From Daphnia pulex (Eukaryota > Arthropoda > Branchiopoda > Diplostraca > Daphniidae), in the NCBI RefSeq assembly GCF_021134715.1, contig NC_060018.1:496001-560000 (forward strand): 64,000 nt of DNA, in the 5' to 3' direction. This document shows, piece after piece, positions 49,301 through 60,783 of the stretch. The notes beneath the pieces are model-generated. The model saw only the letters and a program-made list of their open reading frames with translations. It ran no database searches and was not told where the DNA came from. Position 1 is the stretch's first letter, and every line of letters begins with the position of its first letter. The translations under genes and the position numbers were made by a program.

Positions 49301-50692
49301 GGCGGACAAAAATGGGTAGATGTGCAACGTCTTGCGACGTGTCGCTTCAAATTGGGCCTTGCACATTTGCATATCGCGAATAATCGCTTCTCGCAACACT
49401 GGTATCCATTCTTGCTCCAGTTTTTCCATTTCGCTTATCGCCTGGTTATCCACTGAGATAGAGTTTGAATTTGTGATGGATTGTATAAACACGGCACCAC
49501 TCATTTCTGAATCCAGTTGCTGGGTGGCTAATTTTTTCAGGCTGTAAAAATTTGTGTTAGAAACAATTATATCAAAATCGTACAAAGGAATAAATAGTAC
49601 TTGTCTTCTTTCAGCAGTCCTTCTACGTTTGATGGAATGGCCGACTCGACATGTGTGTCGTTTAAGGAAGTCAGCAAAGGTGTGGTGTATGTTAGTGGAG
49701 TTGAAGAAAATTCGGGTTCAAAATCGGGTAAACCCAACCTTATTCCTTTGATTGCCAGTTCCCTGTGATTACCCAGGAACTTGCAAGTTTTGAAAATATC
49801 GTCTACATTTAGATCACAAATTTCCATTTTGTCTAGAAGATTTTCCGAAATGGCTTCCAAGCCGCTTTCTCGTTCAGACTTTAGGCCCAAACCGATGAAG
49901 CAAGCGGCAAACGATTCTAAAGTAAAGGGAATACCACCTTCCTCCATCATTGTCACAATTTCCTTAATGAGCTTCCAGCTGCAACACGCAGAAGCCTCTC
50001 TGAGCATAGCATCATATACTTCACTGCTCTTGAAATGTTTTACCTCACCATGGTAGTTTCGTAACAAGAGCATGGCCTTGTATACCATACCCTGCTGCAT
50101 GCACATGGTTACGTAACTTTTGAGACTTAATCGGAAAGCAATTTCTTTTTTCTTTTGTAATTCAATGGCAGTTGCCTTTGCATCTTCACTCTGAAGATGG
50201 TCTCTTAATTTTTTCTCAGCCTTTTTCGCTTGGGCTTTTGCAGACTTGATTTCCCGGTTTGTTTTTAGAATTTTTTCTTCAGATACTATCTTTGGGACCC
50301 CATCTAATAGAACCTCTGTTCCTTCACTTGGTTCAGTTAAAAAATTTGGCAGCAAATAAGTGTTGTGGCTTTCTTCAGTCTCTTCTTCATGTAGTTCGAT
50401 TTCTTCATCACCTATTTTCTGTGGGTCACTATTTTGATCTTGACTTTTAATAGATGCTCTAGAATTTGGATTTGATATAGAGAAGTTTCTGTGGCCAGGA
50501 CTATTTCTGGTTTCACATGTTGTTTTGATACAATTGACTCGAATTGCAATCATAGTTCTAGACAACTGGAAACCTTCAAGTTAAAAAAAACAACAACAAT
50601 GGGATGAAACTGAAAAATAAAATGTTTTGAAATAATGTACCTTTCAGGTGATAACTGGCTAGTGTAGCCAAACATTTTCGACAAGATATCAT
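46377..50692 (-). CDS. POLRMT: Mitochondrial DNA-directed RNA polymerase
   Basis: POLRMT is the single-subunit, T7-like polymerase that transcribes mitochondrial DNA and primes its replication. The start at 50692 gives [20 protein letters not shown], a basic, acid-free leader fitting mitochondrial import. This first exon (50692-50641) joins in frame to a large exon (50573 to about 49601) carrying a PPR-like helical region with [16 protein letters not shown]. Further exons follow. Visible polymerase landmarks are motif A in [16 protein letters not shown] (near 47600), the fingers-helix motif around [17 protein letters not shown] (near 47330) and motif C in [12 protein letters not shown] (near 46790). 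The last exons (46669-46578, 46512-46377) encode [20 protein letters not shown] and end LDSVYFFS, matching the family's conserved C-terminus. The frame was followed at both ends; I did not verify each middle junction. The total should be roughly 1,100-1,200 aa. Confidence 0.94.
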
Positions 50693-50868
50693 GATTCATG
50701 ACCAAAAAGGCACTTGGATTGAATTGAATCAGGAATCAACGGCACGTGTTGACATTACTAAAGCAGACGAACTTGAGCTGTAACAAAACATAAAAACATC
50801 AAAGCCTTTTCTAACTCATCATTGCCATGTATTTGTATTTTCTCCGAATCTATTACATTCACAGTTGG

Positions 50869-53781
50869 TTAAATAAAAGACTGATCAGATGCAGGAGATT
50901 TTATGGTAGTAATTACTTTCTTGCCATCATTAGCTAACCATTCAAAATCTGCCCGCAATTTCGCGAATGAAGGACTCGGATGAAGCCGAACCTCTTCAAC
51001 CCTATGCTGAGCTAGCGACAGAACAGTATGTATTAAAAATGAGGCATTTTTATGGATGAATTTTGCCTAGGAAAATTGATATGATTTTTAAATAGTAATT
51101 AACAATAAATATAGTACGACTAATCTATAGTACCTCCCCCTTGTATTTGCCCGAGCGCAAAGAGTTTTCCACGTGCTTCAGTTGGGCTTGGAAGATATCA
51201 TGCAAGATCTCGTCAACAAAAATGTTGCTATCTGCTGAGGGCATCTTCAGCGCGTCATCCAGGAAAGTCAAGTAGGCCTTCGAAAAATTAATTGTGTTGC
51301 TTGTCAGAGCCACCCACCATTCATCTAAGGAATACAATTTATTAGTTAACACCTAATTGAGAATTTCATTCCAGTACTAAACCAACCATAAACCAAAGAA
51401 TGAATTGATGCAATTCCTATTTCGCTCAAATCATCAGCAAATCTTGCAATTCCACTCTTGTTGACGAGGTTCACCGGTCGCCATTTATCTTCAAGAGCAC
51501 GAAGCTTAATAGATTCCAAAAGCTTCTCACGGGCATCGCGCAAACATCGCTCCACTTGACCACGGAGTTCACTTTCCAAATAGAAAGTCAAATCCAATCC
51601 AATTTCAATGAGCTAAATTTCATGAGAGCTCTGTGTTAGAATTGATGTAAAGAAATTTATTATTTGTAAATGTTGATTACCTGTTCAGAATGGTTCCTCA
51701 CTAGAGCGACGCATTCAGCGACCGTCGTCAGTGTTGAGCCTGATGTGAAGACATGCTTTCTGAAATTATTTCCAAATTTTCCGACTTCATTCCGCGACCA
51801 AACAACAAAGGCTAAAAATAAAACGTTATGCTGATGAAAGGTTTGAACATAAATAATAAAACCATTTTTCACATACCGGAAGCGCAAACTTTGTTTTTAG
51901 GAAACACACGAGATATTTCTCGACCAGTGTCCGCAACAAAAGGAAAGAAAAGACTCGTTATTCTTTTGATGTACAGGGTTGTGGCTCCCTCTGTTTTTAG
52001 CTGACGGAGATTGTGCTTTAGAAGAGCAGAGCGATGTTTGAGGAAAAGATCGCAAGCTTGTGATGCCTGACCTAATCTAGAGAGTAAAAGGACGGCACGT
52101 GAAGCTGCTCTTGGTCCTCCCTGTAGGGATTTGTCTGGAGAAACGCGCAACTCATTCATTAAAACTTCGCTCAATTGGCGAATCCGACTATCAATTTTCA
52201 ATCTGAATAACCAGGGAATAATATTAATATTAGTTATAAGAAAACCATATTTAAATAACAGAAGGCATACCTCAAATCACGATGCAGGTTGACCACACTG
52301 GAAGAAGCACCGTCCCAAAATGCTCGGGTTTTCTCTGCCAATGAAACAGCTTCTTCAAAGTCTCGCTGTGCCACATAGACGTCCATGTCGTCGGCCACTT
52401 CGATAACCCAATCGGGAATAGACTCAACGGCAACTTCTGGGCTGCTTCCACTTCCGTTAGGAATATAAGGCAAGTTCTCGTCCTCTGCAAAAGCTGTAAA
52501 ATGACGGCATAATAGTCAACTGCGTATTTTTTAATAGTATACGAAAAAAAAGGTTAAATTACGATTAAATGCGTCGTCATAGCTATTGTCCTTTGTTTCT
52601 TCCGAAGGCGTTGGGCTAACGTCTTTCTTATTCTTCAGCTGCTTGGCTAACTCAAAAGCTTCAAGCCACTCTTTCTACAAAAGAAAAGTTTCTTAAGCTT
52701 TGAATTATAACTCAGATTTATTAAGACGGCACCTTGTCGTTTGAATTAGCGCACTGAAGCACTCGCGTATCTGGAAACATCATTAATTTAAACGCATATT
52801 TGACAGGGCCCAGATCACGAATATTGATTACTGCTAAGCCTTCCAGTTCATACAGTGCTTGATACTGATATCGCATATTGCCCCGTCTACAAATAAAAAA
52901 CTGTAATATTGATGGCACAGAATTGTTAAAAAATTATCTACTTGTTAGGAAGCCATGAAGCAATCATAAAACTATCATTTAGTAGAAACCCACGAACTCT
53001 TCCGACTGCGCAATTATCGGACGGATCCAATTCCACCATATCTCCTTCATGAATTAAAGTCCTTGTAAGAGATTCCACAACATTCTACAGAATCAAACCA
53101 GAAAAATAATGAAGTGATTTTTATTTGAAAATAAGAGTAATTGTACAAAACTTACAGCACAGCCTTCAACTTTTTCTAAGAGTGCAGTTAGACGCTTTCT
53201 ACCTTCTTGATTGTTTACATTCAAGTTAACTGCAACTTCAGCATTGAACTTGGCTTTTATTTCAGGTTTCTCAACACCCCTAAGTCCAGGAGCTTTGTCA
53301 CCAAGTAAAGAGTTTTCCAAGAGTGTCACTATCAAGGAACGTTGCTCAGTCAACAAATGAGAGAGTTGGTACATTTCACTTTCCAAATCTGTGAGTATAG
53401 CAATAAATGTTAGTGTGGTAATCCTTTTTCATATTATTTGATTTTTTGTCAGAGTGCTGAACTCACATGAAATCTCCTTAGCTGTTTCAATGAATTGCAT
53501 ATAATTTTGATAAACATTTTTTTTAAGATATTGATTTGTCTCTTCGGATAGGGCTTGAATTTTCTGCCTGTGTTGTAGTAGATCGTGACCGCCCACCGTA
53601 CTCTGTGTAAGCTCTTTAACGTCTATTTACAAATTTTTAAAATTATACAGTGATGAATACTGGTTCCTTGATAGTTTTAATTCAAAACTGATATAGAATG
53701 AAAGTTGACAAAATAGCTTTACTCACATATTTCAGCCGAAAACCCTGGCGCACCTAATTTTCTCGACAACAGGTCTGACAT
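50869..53781 (-). CDS. EXOC8: Exocyst complex component 8 (Exo84)
   Basis: EXOC8 is a subunit of the octameric exocyst, which tethers secretory vesicles at the plasma membrane and binds RalA. The start at 53781 gives MSDLLSRKLGAPGFSAEIYV. The next exon carries HDLLQHRQKIQALSEETNQY and KKNVYQNYMQFIETAKEIS, then ESEMYQLSHLLTEQRSLIV, an almost family-invariant N-terminal helix. TALLEKVEGC leads into the PH domain (YQYQALYELEGLAVINIRDL and FKLMMFPDTRVLQC). The C-terminal vesicle-tethering helical region contains DMDVYVAQRDFEEAVSL, SPDKSLQGGPRAASRAVLLL and LKTEGATTLYIKRI. The last exon (51006-50869) needs an acceptor at CTCAG to avoid a stop and ends SPASDQSFI. The gene is split into about ten exons, unlike the intronless vertebrate gene. 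It shares a 177-bp divergent promoter with NOP10. Confidence 0.94.
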
Positions 53782-53958
53782 TTTGTTTTGACAGTTCGAA
53801 AGAATAAAAAATATTAGAGCAACTGCAGAAAAACAAAAACTAGCATGCAGACGCCAAAAAAGCCTCACCACTTGGCACTATCTGGAAAACTCTTGACTGA
53901 ACAAGCCACGTGCGGTTCTTCCTGCTATTAAATTTGTCATCGCAATCTTTATTTCATC
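53782..53958. promoter_or_regulatory. Bidirectional promoter of EXOC8 and NOP10
   Basis: Only 177 bp separate the two start codons, so both 5' UTRs and both core promoters must lie here unless an upstream exon is missing. I see no TATA box; a CTCTTGACTGAAC stretch and short pyrimidine runs occur. Confidence 0.6.
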
Positions 53959-54279
53959 ATGTATCTGATGTATTATTTGAACGAAAATGGCGATAGAGTT
54001 TACACCCTTAAGGTATGTTAGATATTTTTCCTGTCATTTAAAGCATTAGCTAATAGTAAGCGTTGTTTGTTCACAGCGCGTGGATCCTCAGGGCAAGCCC
54101 ACTGTCTCTGCTCATCCAGGTATATATTTTAGATTCAAAGTGTTTTTCATCAGTTTTTAAAATATATTCTTTTTCTCCCAGCTCGATTCTCCCCAGAAGA
54201 CAAATACTCTCAACACAGAATTATCATCAAGAAGAGGTTCGGTTTGCTCCCCATTCAGAAGGCCTCACCAATCTACTGA
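53959..54279 (+). CDS. NOP10: H/ACA ribonucleoprotein complex subunit 3 (Nop10)
   Basis: Nop10 is an essential small protein of H/ACA snoRNPs, which pseudouridylate rRNA, and also belongs to telomerase RNP in some animals. It acts in the nucleolus with dyskerin, Nhp2 and Gar1. Exons: 53959-54012, 54077-54119 and 54182-54279, 195 nt in frame, giving 64 aa, the usual length. The protein starts [20 protein letters not shown], continues [16 protein letters not shown] and ends [19 protein letters not shown]. These match the Nop10 N-terminal ribbon and C-terminal helix. No zinc-binding cysteines are present, as in eukaryotic Nop10. The stop lies 87 bp from the convergent stop of the BTB zinc-finger gene. 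Confidence 0.97.
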
Positions 54280-54366
54280 GTAAATTCATGCAAACACATT
54301 TTTTCAAAGAAATACAAACTTTTTTTTTACTTCAATTAATATTTGGTAATTATAAAACAACTTAAT

Positions 54367-57300
54367 TTAAATTGTGCTAGGGAGCTCATTGTTTTCAGCT
54401 AAAACCAAAATGTTGACAAATTCCATATTGCTGTCGACAAACTGAAGACTAGCTTCTTGTTGCAAAATTTCCTGGTTAGTAGTTGGTTGGTCAACTTTGG
54501 CTTGTTTATGGATCCGCTTGTGAGACATTACTAGAATTTTATTCCTGAACATTTTACCTAAATTTTCAAAAAAATTGTGAGTTTTGTTTTATAATTTAAA
54601 CAATTTCTATAATTATTACCACAAATTGGGCAAGGCACAGGCTCCTCGGTGTTCTTGTGAGTATATGTGTGAGCCCTGATTAATTAAAAAGCAAAAAGGA
54701 TTTACAACATTTAAATCAAAATTAAAAATATTCTGTCATTTTACCTGAGATGTTGTGGCTGTCTGAAAGCTTTGTTGCATTGACTGCACTTAAAAGGTCT
54801 TTCTTCCGAATGCATCCGTAAATGTTGCCGGAAGTTGTACTAGTTGAGGATTAAAGAGAAAAAGTAATAAGACTGACCTGAATGCATCACTTCAACTTTC
54901 CACTTACTTTAGATGTAAAGCTTTTGGCACATGTAGGGCATTTGAATGGGCGCTCTCCCGTATGTGTCCTTTCATGTACAGTTCTTGCCGCGGAAGTAGT
55001 AAACTGTGAATTACAGTGTTGACAAGGAAAATTTGGCTTTGGAGCAGGTTCTTCCGTATGCGTAGCCTGGTGTCGTTGCATGGCTTTTATAATATAATAG
55101 CATAATTATTTTTACAATGTTTATTATAAACTTATTATATACCATACCTGTCTTTTTGAAAAAAGATTTGTCACAAAGCGAGCACTGGTGAACCTATTAA
55201 ATGAAAAATAGTTAATTTGTACCGAAATCGATGAAGAAGTGGGAAATTAGAGTGAACTACCGTTCCAGGATGTTCAGTTCTTTTATGTTGCTTCAATTCG
55301 TTAATGTTAGGAAATTGCTGTTGGCAGATAGTGCAGGGCAGCGTGGTCTGTTCGCCCGTATGCGTCGCACGATGGGCATTGAAATGCCGGATGCGGTGAA
55401 ACGTCATGGGGCAAAATTCGCAACCGAAAATGGCTTCTGGCTTACGAACGCGCTGTTCACCACCAAAATTTGGTGCTTGATCCAACAAATGCTGATGGGT
55501 ACGCATATGTAATCGCAAATTGGTGGACTGGATCGAAATGATGGATGAAATTTGTGTTTAAAGCATGAAGACGAATTGTTTGTATTACCTGAGCGAACGA
55601 TTTATCACAAATGACACATCTGTGTGGTTTTTCTCCTGTATGCACGAAAGAATGCTTCCTCAGATTGCCATTTGTATGAAATCTTTTCCCACATTCGGGC
55701 ACTATGCAACGATAAGGCCTCGTGTCACTATGGATCCTCATATGAATCTCAAGTCTGGGATGAGATTGGTATCCATCTGAATTCTGTGATTGGAAACATA
55801 TTTAACCTTAATACCTGGATTTTTTGGTGAAAGATTTTCCACAGATACTGCATTTGATCAGGTCTAATTGATTGTTGTGTTGGTAATGAACGTGCGATTT
55901 CAGCAGATTAGCCGATGCAAAGGAACGCCCACAATGTTCGCACAGATAGTTCTTCTCTCCCTATTTAATTATTTGTGAAATTTGGATCAATTCGAGATGG
56001 AACACATAACATTTGTTTACCTGATGGTTAGCAAAGTGAACGCGAATCCATGAAGCTGAGATGAGTTTACCACATATTTCACAAATCACCATATTCTCTA
56101 TTGTTAATGAAAAGGAAAAAAAAAGTACAGTAATTAAAAAGGTGAATGAAGAAGGAAATGAAATCGAGAGCATACGAGATCCTTTCTTGGATGTCCCTGC
56201 AGTTTCCAAGTCACCAGTCTCATCTTCGTTCCTGGAGGATGAAGCGTTCAAAATGTTATGGGCAACTTCTTTAGCACGTGAATGGTCTTTCTTAAGACGA
56301 TTGAGCGTGCTGAGTAAAACACGCTTCCGTCGAGCTTCAGTTTCCACCTCCACAGAGATCTCATCTTCCTGCTGAGATTGTTCTTGATGACACTTTTGGT
56401 TGGCATGATCTAGCAACGGATATTCAATTGCTTTAATGAAAGGATCCAATCGTATGGGCTGGCCATCTAAAATTATGTGCGCCTTGCCGTTAACGCAACA
56501 CATGGTCTTGACAGGCAATCGACTACTAAAAAAGCTATTGCGCTGTTGACGGACTTGAAAGATGTCTCTTTTCCGGGCAGGTGGGTACACTTTAGTGCAT
56601 TTTTTTACTGTTGACGATTCCTCACATTCCGATTCGCTATCGGGTTCGTCATCTTGAATTTGAAGAAAGATCCGTATAGGTGGCAAGGCACGTACTAAAG
56701 CCCGGTAATAGCTGAATAGCTGTGGGTCGAAATAGATTCCTAATCGATCGGACATTCGTGGGTAGTCCAGAAGGTTACCAACGACTGCATTCGCTTCCGT
56801 CAATAAGTTAAATTTTAAACATGTTTTTTCAAAAACAGAGCCATTTCTCATCCCATCTGGATTAACTATGTCTAGTTGATTTCTCAGTGGATCTTGAAGA
56901 GTAATTTCTCTTTTGGGAAGTTGCAAAGGTCTAGATGGATAAACTGGTAGCTTTTTGAAATATTTTGCAGGATGTTTTTCTCTTTTTTTATTGTCAGAAA
57001 TCACTGTCTTGTTTTGATTCAGAGGTATTTCAACAGTCATTTGCTTAGGTCTTGTCTGAGTAAGCTCTATTTTACTCGTTATTGAGCATGTTGAAATATT
57101 CTTGTTTGGTAAAGGCTTGGCAAAACTACCAACATGTAACTGTTTCAGTAAATCTCTGAAAGACTGCTCCTCTTGGCGATTGATATGAGCTTGCCCTGTG
57201 TAGATGTATTGCAACAAATTTGAAATGTCATTGTGTTGGTAACCATCCAATATTAAGACTACTTCATCATCTTCTGTTCTTTCTTTTAAAATATTGGCTA

Positions 57301-57490
57301 AAATAGGGCTGGCGGCTGCAAGCACGGCACTATTGGCACGTAGAGGATGATTACCATCGTTCAGAAAGGCCGATTCAAACACCACAATTCGGACATCAGC
57401 GTAAATTTCTTCTTCTAAAGACGCCTGGAGAGCTCGAGATAAACACAGATGGTGTCCTTTTCCATTTATTCTAACTTGGGCTACTGTCAT
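54367..57490 (-). CDS. BTB/POZ domain C2H2 zinc-finger protein
   Basis: This is a probable nuclear DNA-binding regulator; I do not recognise a specific orthologue. The start at 57490 gives MTVAQVRINGKGHHLCLSRA. A BTB domain (about residues 25-120) reads IYADVRIVVFES, HPLRANSAVLAAASPILANI and ISNLLQYIYTGQAHI, and would mediate dimerisation. A long low-complexity linker with acidic patches (DDEPDSESECEESS) and basic stretches follows within the first exon, ending at a donor near 56174. Later exons encode about ten C2H2 fingers: CEICGKLISASWIRVHFANH, CEHCGRSFASANLLKSH, CSICGKSFT, CIVPECGKRFHTNGNLRKH, CVICDKSFAQ, CEFCPMTFHRIRHFNAH, CTICQQQFPNINELKQH, CQHCNSQFTTSAARTVH, CPTCAKSFTS, CSQCNKAFRQPQHLRAH and CPICGKMFRN. 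TGEKPHR/TGERPFK linkers indicate sequential DNA contact. The last exon ends at 54367. Confidence 0.88.
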
Positions 57491-58024
57491 TCTTTTCTAT
57501 ATCTCACAGAAAACCGATTTCGAAAATTTGTTTACCACCACAATCCACAAACGACGTGTAAGGCGAAATCTCAAATAATGGCTGCCCCCAAGTGGCGGCA
57601 AGAGGAGGTAATAATAAATAATAATATTAATTAAAGCTGAAAATAATCGTTTTTCAACCTTTAATGTAATAGTGGAGTTAATAGTTTTATTTTATTTAAG
57701 TGAATGTATTAATTTATTTTACTTTGGGAGTAATTATTTATTTCCACCATCTGGCAAGCAACCAGTTAAAAGCAAACAGTTAAAAATAAAGCCATGTGCT
57801 GAAGTGACTTGGTGATTGAAGTTTGGAGATCGAACTTTGAACTAGATAATAAATCCGGTTTATGATCATCATATTTATTTATAAAAATAGATATTCCTCG
57901 ATAAGTTTGTTAGATATTCCTCGATAAGTTCACTATGTAGCAATCGTTTACAAGAACCAGTTCAGTTGAAACATTACTTTGAACAAAGATAGAGAAATTT
58001 TTTAGTTTTTACAATTTGTGTGAA
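57491..58024. other. Divergent promoter region of the BTB-ZF and FAAH genes
   Basis: A 534-bp AT-rich interval between two divergent start codons. It contains a 22-bp tandem duplication of AGATATTCCTCGATAAGTT (about 57890-57931). No other gene is seen. Confidence 0.55.
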
Positions 58025-60783
58025 ATGTTGGTTGAAAATGTGTTAACTGACTGTATATTCAATGGAGTTAGGTACGTTTTCTTCAAAAACCCATTCATCC
58101 AAACAATGGGTTCGCTTTTTCCAGACTCTTCAGTATACATGCTGAAGACTACGGCTGTAGGATTCATTGTGATCTATGTGACACGTTACACTACCAAGTC
58201 AATTGGTAACATATGGCAGAACGTAATGTTTATCCCAGATTTTATTTTCATGAAATTGTCACTAAATTTCTTCATCTTAACTTTTTTAGTGGTTAGTGAA
58301 GAAGACAGTCAGCCAAAAATTGAAGGAAGTTTGCAGAAACAAAGGGAGGCTAGAACATGATCTTGCTTCGGTTAATCAAACAAATAGTTGTGTGGAATTG
58401 GAAATTTCTGTCCTTTTGCAGAAACTTCAGGATGGACACTTGAGTTGTGTAGAAGTTTTGAGAGCATATCAAGCTAAGGTTTATTTTTTATTTAGTTCAA
58501 AGGTGATAAATACAAAACTTATTTAAACAAATATATCATGTTTGGATTCAGGCTCTGGAAATAACAACTGAATACAATTGCATCACGGAATTCATCCTAG
58601 AAGCTGAAGTATGTTTCAAATAATTAGAGCATTAGGCCTACTCGGTAGTTTCCCGTCTGTTTTCATCTAATTTTTCGTGCCGTCGTAGGAATGGGCCAAG
58701 AAGCTAGATGATGATGCAGCCCTTGGTGGAAAGAAAGGTCCGCTTCATGGGCTGCCGTTCAGCGTGAAAGACAATGTTGGAATAATTGGATACGACAGTA
58801 CAATTGGTATTTCGAGATTTCTCAATCAACCTTCTACTGAAGACGCCGCAATAGTTATTGCCTTAAAAATGCTCGGAGCAATTCCGTTTTGTAAAACCAA
58901 TATCCCTCAAACCAATATGAGGTGGACCTTCCTTTGCTTTGATATTCATAGACTGTTGTTTTGACAGACTTGGCTTTTGTGTTTTAGCTTTGGGTGCAGT
59001 AACCCTATTTGGGGATTGACTATGAATCCATGGGACAAAGAGCGAACACCCGGTGGTTCAACTGGAGGAGAAGCTTGTCTCATTGCTGCTGGCGGGTCGC
59101 CGATAGGTGCTGTATTTGATTTTAAACAAATGATTTATTAACTTTTTTTTTTTTTTTAAATTTTCTTCTGATGTTCTAGGAATCGGTTCTGATATAGGAG
59201 GCAGTGTCCGTCTTCCGGCAGCTTTTTGTGGAATATACTCAATTAAACCGACCACTTCAAGAATTAGGTATAAATTCATCTTTGTGGGGAAAACATTTAA
59301 TGTTATCGTTTTCTTTTTACAGCATGAAGGGATTCAGAAAGGTCGCTGTAGCTAATGTCGGAGGTAATATTTATACTTATCTTAAACCTTCTATTCGTTA
59401 TATTCAGTCTAGTATAATTATCATTTCTTGGTTAAAGTTGCATCTGTTCCAGGAATCATGGCTCGTGATTCCCAAACTGTTGTAACCGTTACAAAACTTC
59501 TTCTAAACGACAATCATCTCCAGATTCATGGTGATCCTGACCTGTTACCCATTCCTTGGAATGAGAAAGTATTTTTTAATTTTTTAAATGCTTTGGAATT
59601 ATTTGACTTAATCAATTGAATGTTGTAAAGATGTTTTCAGAAAAAAGAAACCTTCGGATTGGTTACTATGAAGATGACGGTTTCTTCCCTACAACCCCCG
59701 GAATCCGCCGAGCCATCCAAATTGCCAAAGCTAAATTAGAAGCATCAGGACATGAACTCGTCCCTTTCCTTCCTCCGCGCGTCGAATACGTTCTTAACTC
59801 TTTTATCAGCATACTGACGGCCGATCAAAGCAGATATTTACTCGAAGCGCTGTAATCTTACTGCTATTCTTTGATTTTAGTTCGTCTCTTTATTCAAAAT
59901 TTCTCTTACTCCATTACTTAGTTCTAATGACGACATTGACCCAGTTCTTAAACCTACGCTGGTAAGTAGTATATTCTTATTACAACTATTTTGTATATTA
60001 TTCGTTGGTTTTATTCAGTTAACAAGAATTAAATAACTTTAGTGTGCATTGAGTATTCCTACCTTTGTTAAGCGACTCGTTCGGCCCTTTTTTTCTGCCA
60101 AATTGATGCCCGTCTACTTAGGTAATTGGTCCAGCAATAGTTTTACTGCCTACCCATTTTTTTTTTTTTTTTTTAGTATAATTTAAAATAATAATAAAAA
60201 TCTAGGTCTTGGAGGAAACAGAATCCGTGAAACCCACCAGCTTTGGAGCGAAATTACAAAGAAGAATTTGTACAAGGAAGAATTTTTGTCGCATTGGCGA
60301 GAGCAAAAACTCGACCTGTGTATAGGACCATGTTTCGCTTGCCCGGCTCCACGTTCTGTAGATGTCAGCAAGCTTGCCCGTGAGTTATTCCAATTAATCT
60401 ATATAGTTTAACGTTTATTATTTTACATTTCTTGATAATCAATAGCTGCTCTCTCGTATACGAGCCTGTACAATTTTCTTGATTTTCCTGTTGGAATCCT
60501 ACCGATTGACAAGGAAAACGTAGAAGATCAAGCCAAGTTAGAAGTCGAATACAAATATTCTGACGCGGTTTGCAATCTTGTTAAAGCGGTTAGTACTTCG
60601 TGTTGCTTGAATATTAAGTAAGCTTGAATTATATTATATTATTTTGTTTGTTTAAAAATACCCATTTAGACTACTAAAGGGGCTACAGGAATGCCGCTAG
60701 CAATTCAAATGATAGGACTACCCTACCAAGAAGAGATGGTTCTTCGTGGAATGGAAGTTCTTGACGCTGCGATGCGTCAATAA
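58025..60783 (+). CDS. FAAH: Fatty-acid amide hydrolase (amidase-signature serine hydrolase)
   Basis: This enzyme hydrolyses fatty-acid amides such as N-acylethanolamines and is membrane bound. Exons: 58025-58222, 58290-58478, 58552-58608, 58689-58921, 58988-59106, 59180-59267, 59323-59363, 59438-59568, 59631-59851, 59922-59961, 60043-60121, 60206-60379, 60446-60588 and 60670-60783, totalling 1,827 nt (608 aa) with all phases consistent. An N-terminal membrane anchor (about 40-55) precedes the basic AQKL-like segment. The catalytic triad is Lys175 (FSVKDN), Ser250 (PGGSTGGEA) and Ser274 (SDIGGSVR). The spacings of 75 and 24 residues equal those of mammalian FAAH1 (Lys142, Ser217, Ser241). [34 protein letters not shown] and [17 protein letters not shown] further match FAAH1 rather than FAAH2. 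The residue after the bridging Ser is Thr instead of Ser. The acceptors of exons 8 and 9 have poor pyrimidine tracts and were chosen by frame. Confidence 0.93.
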
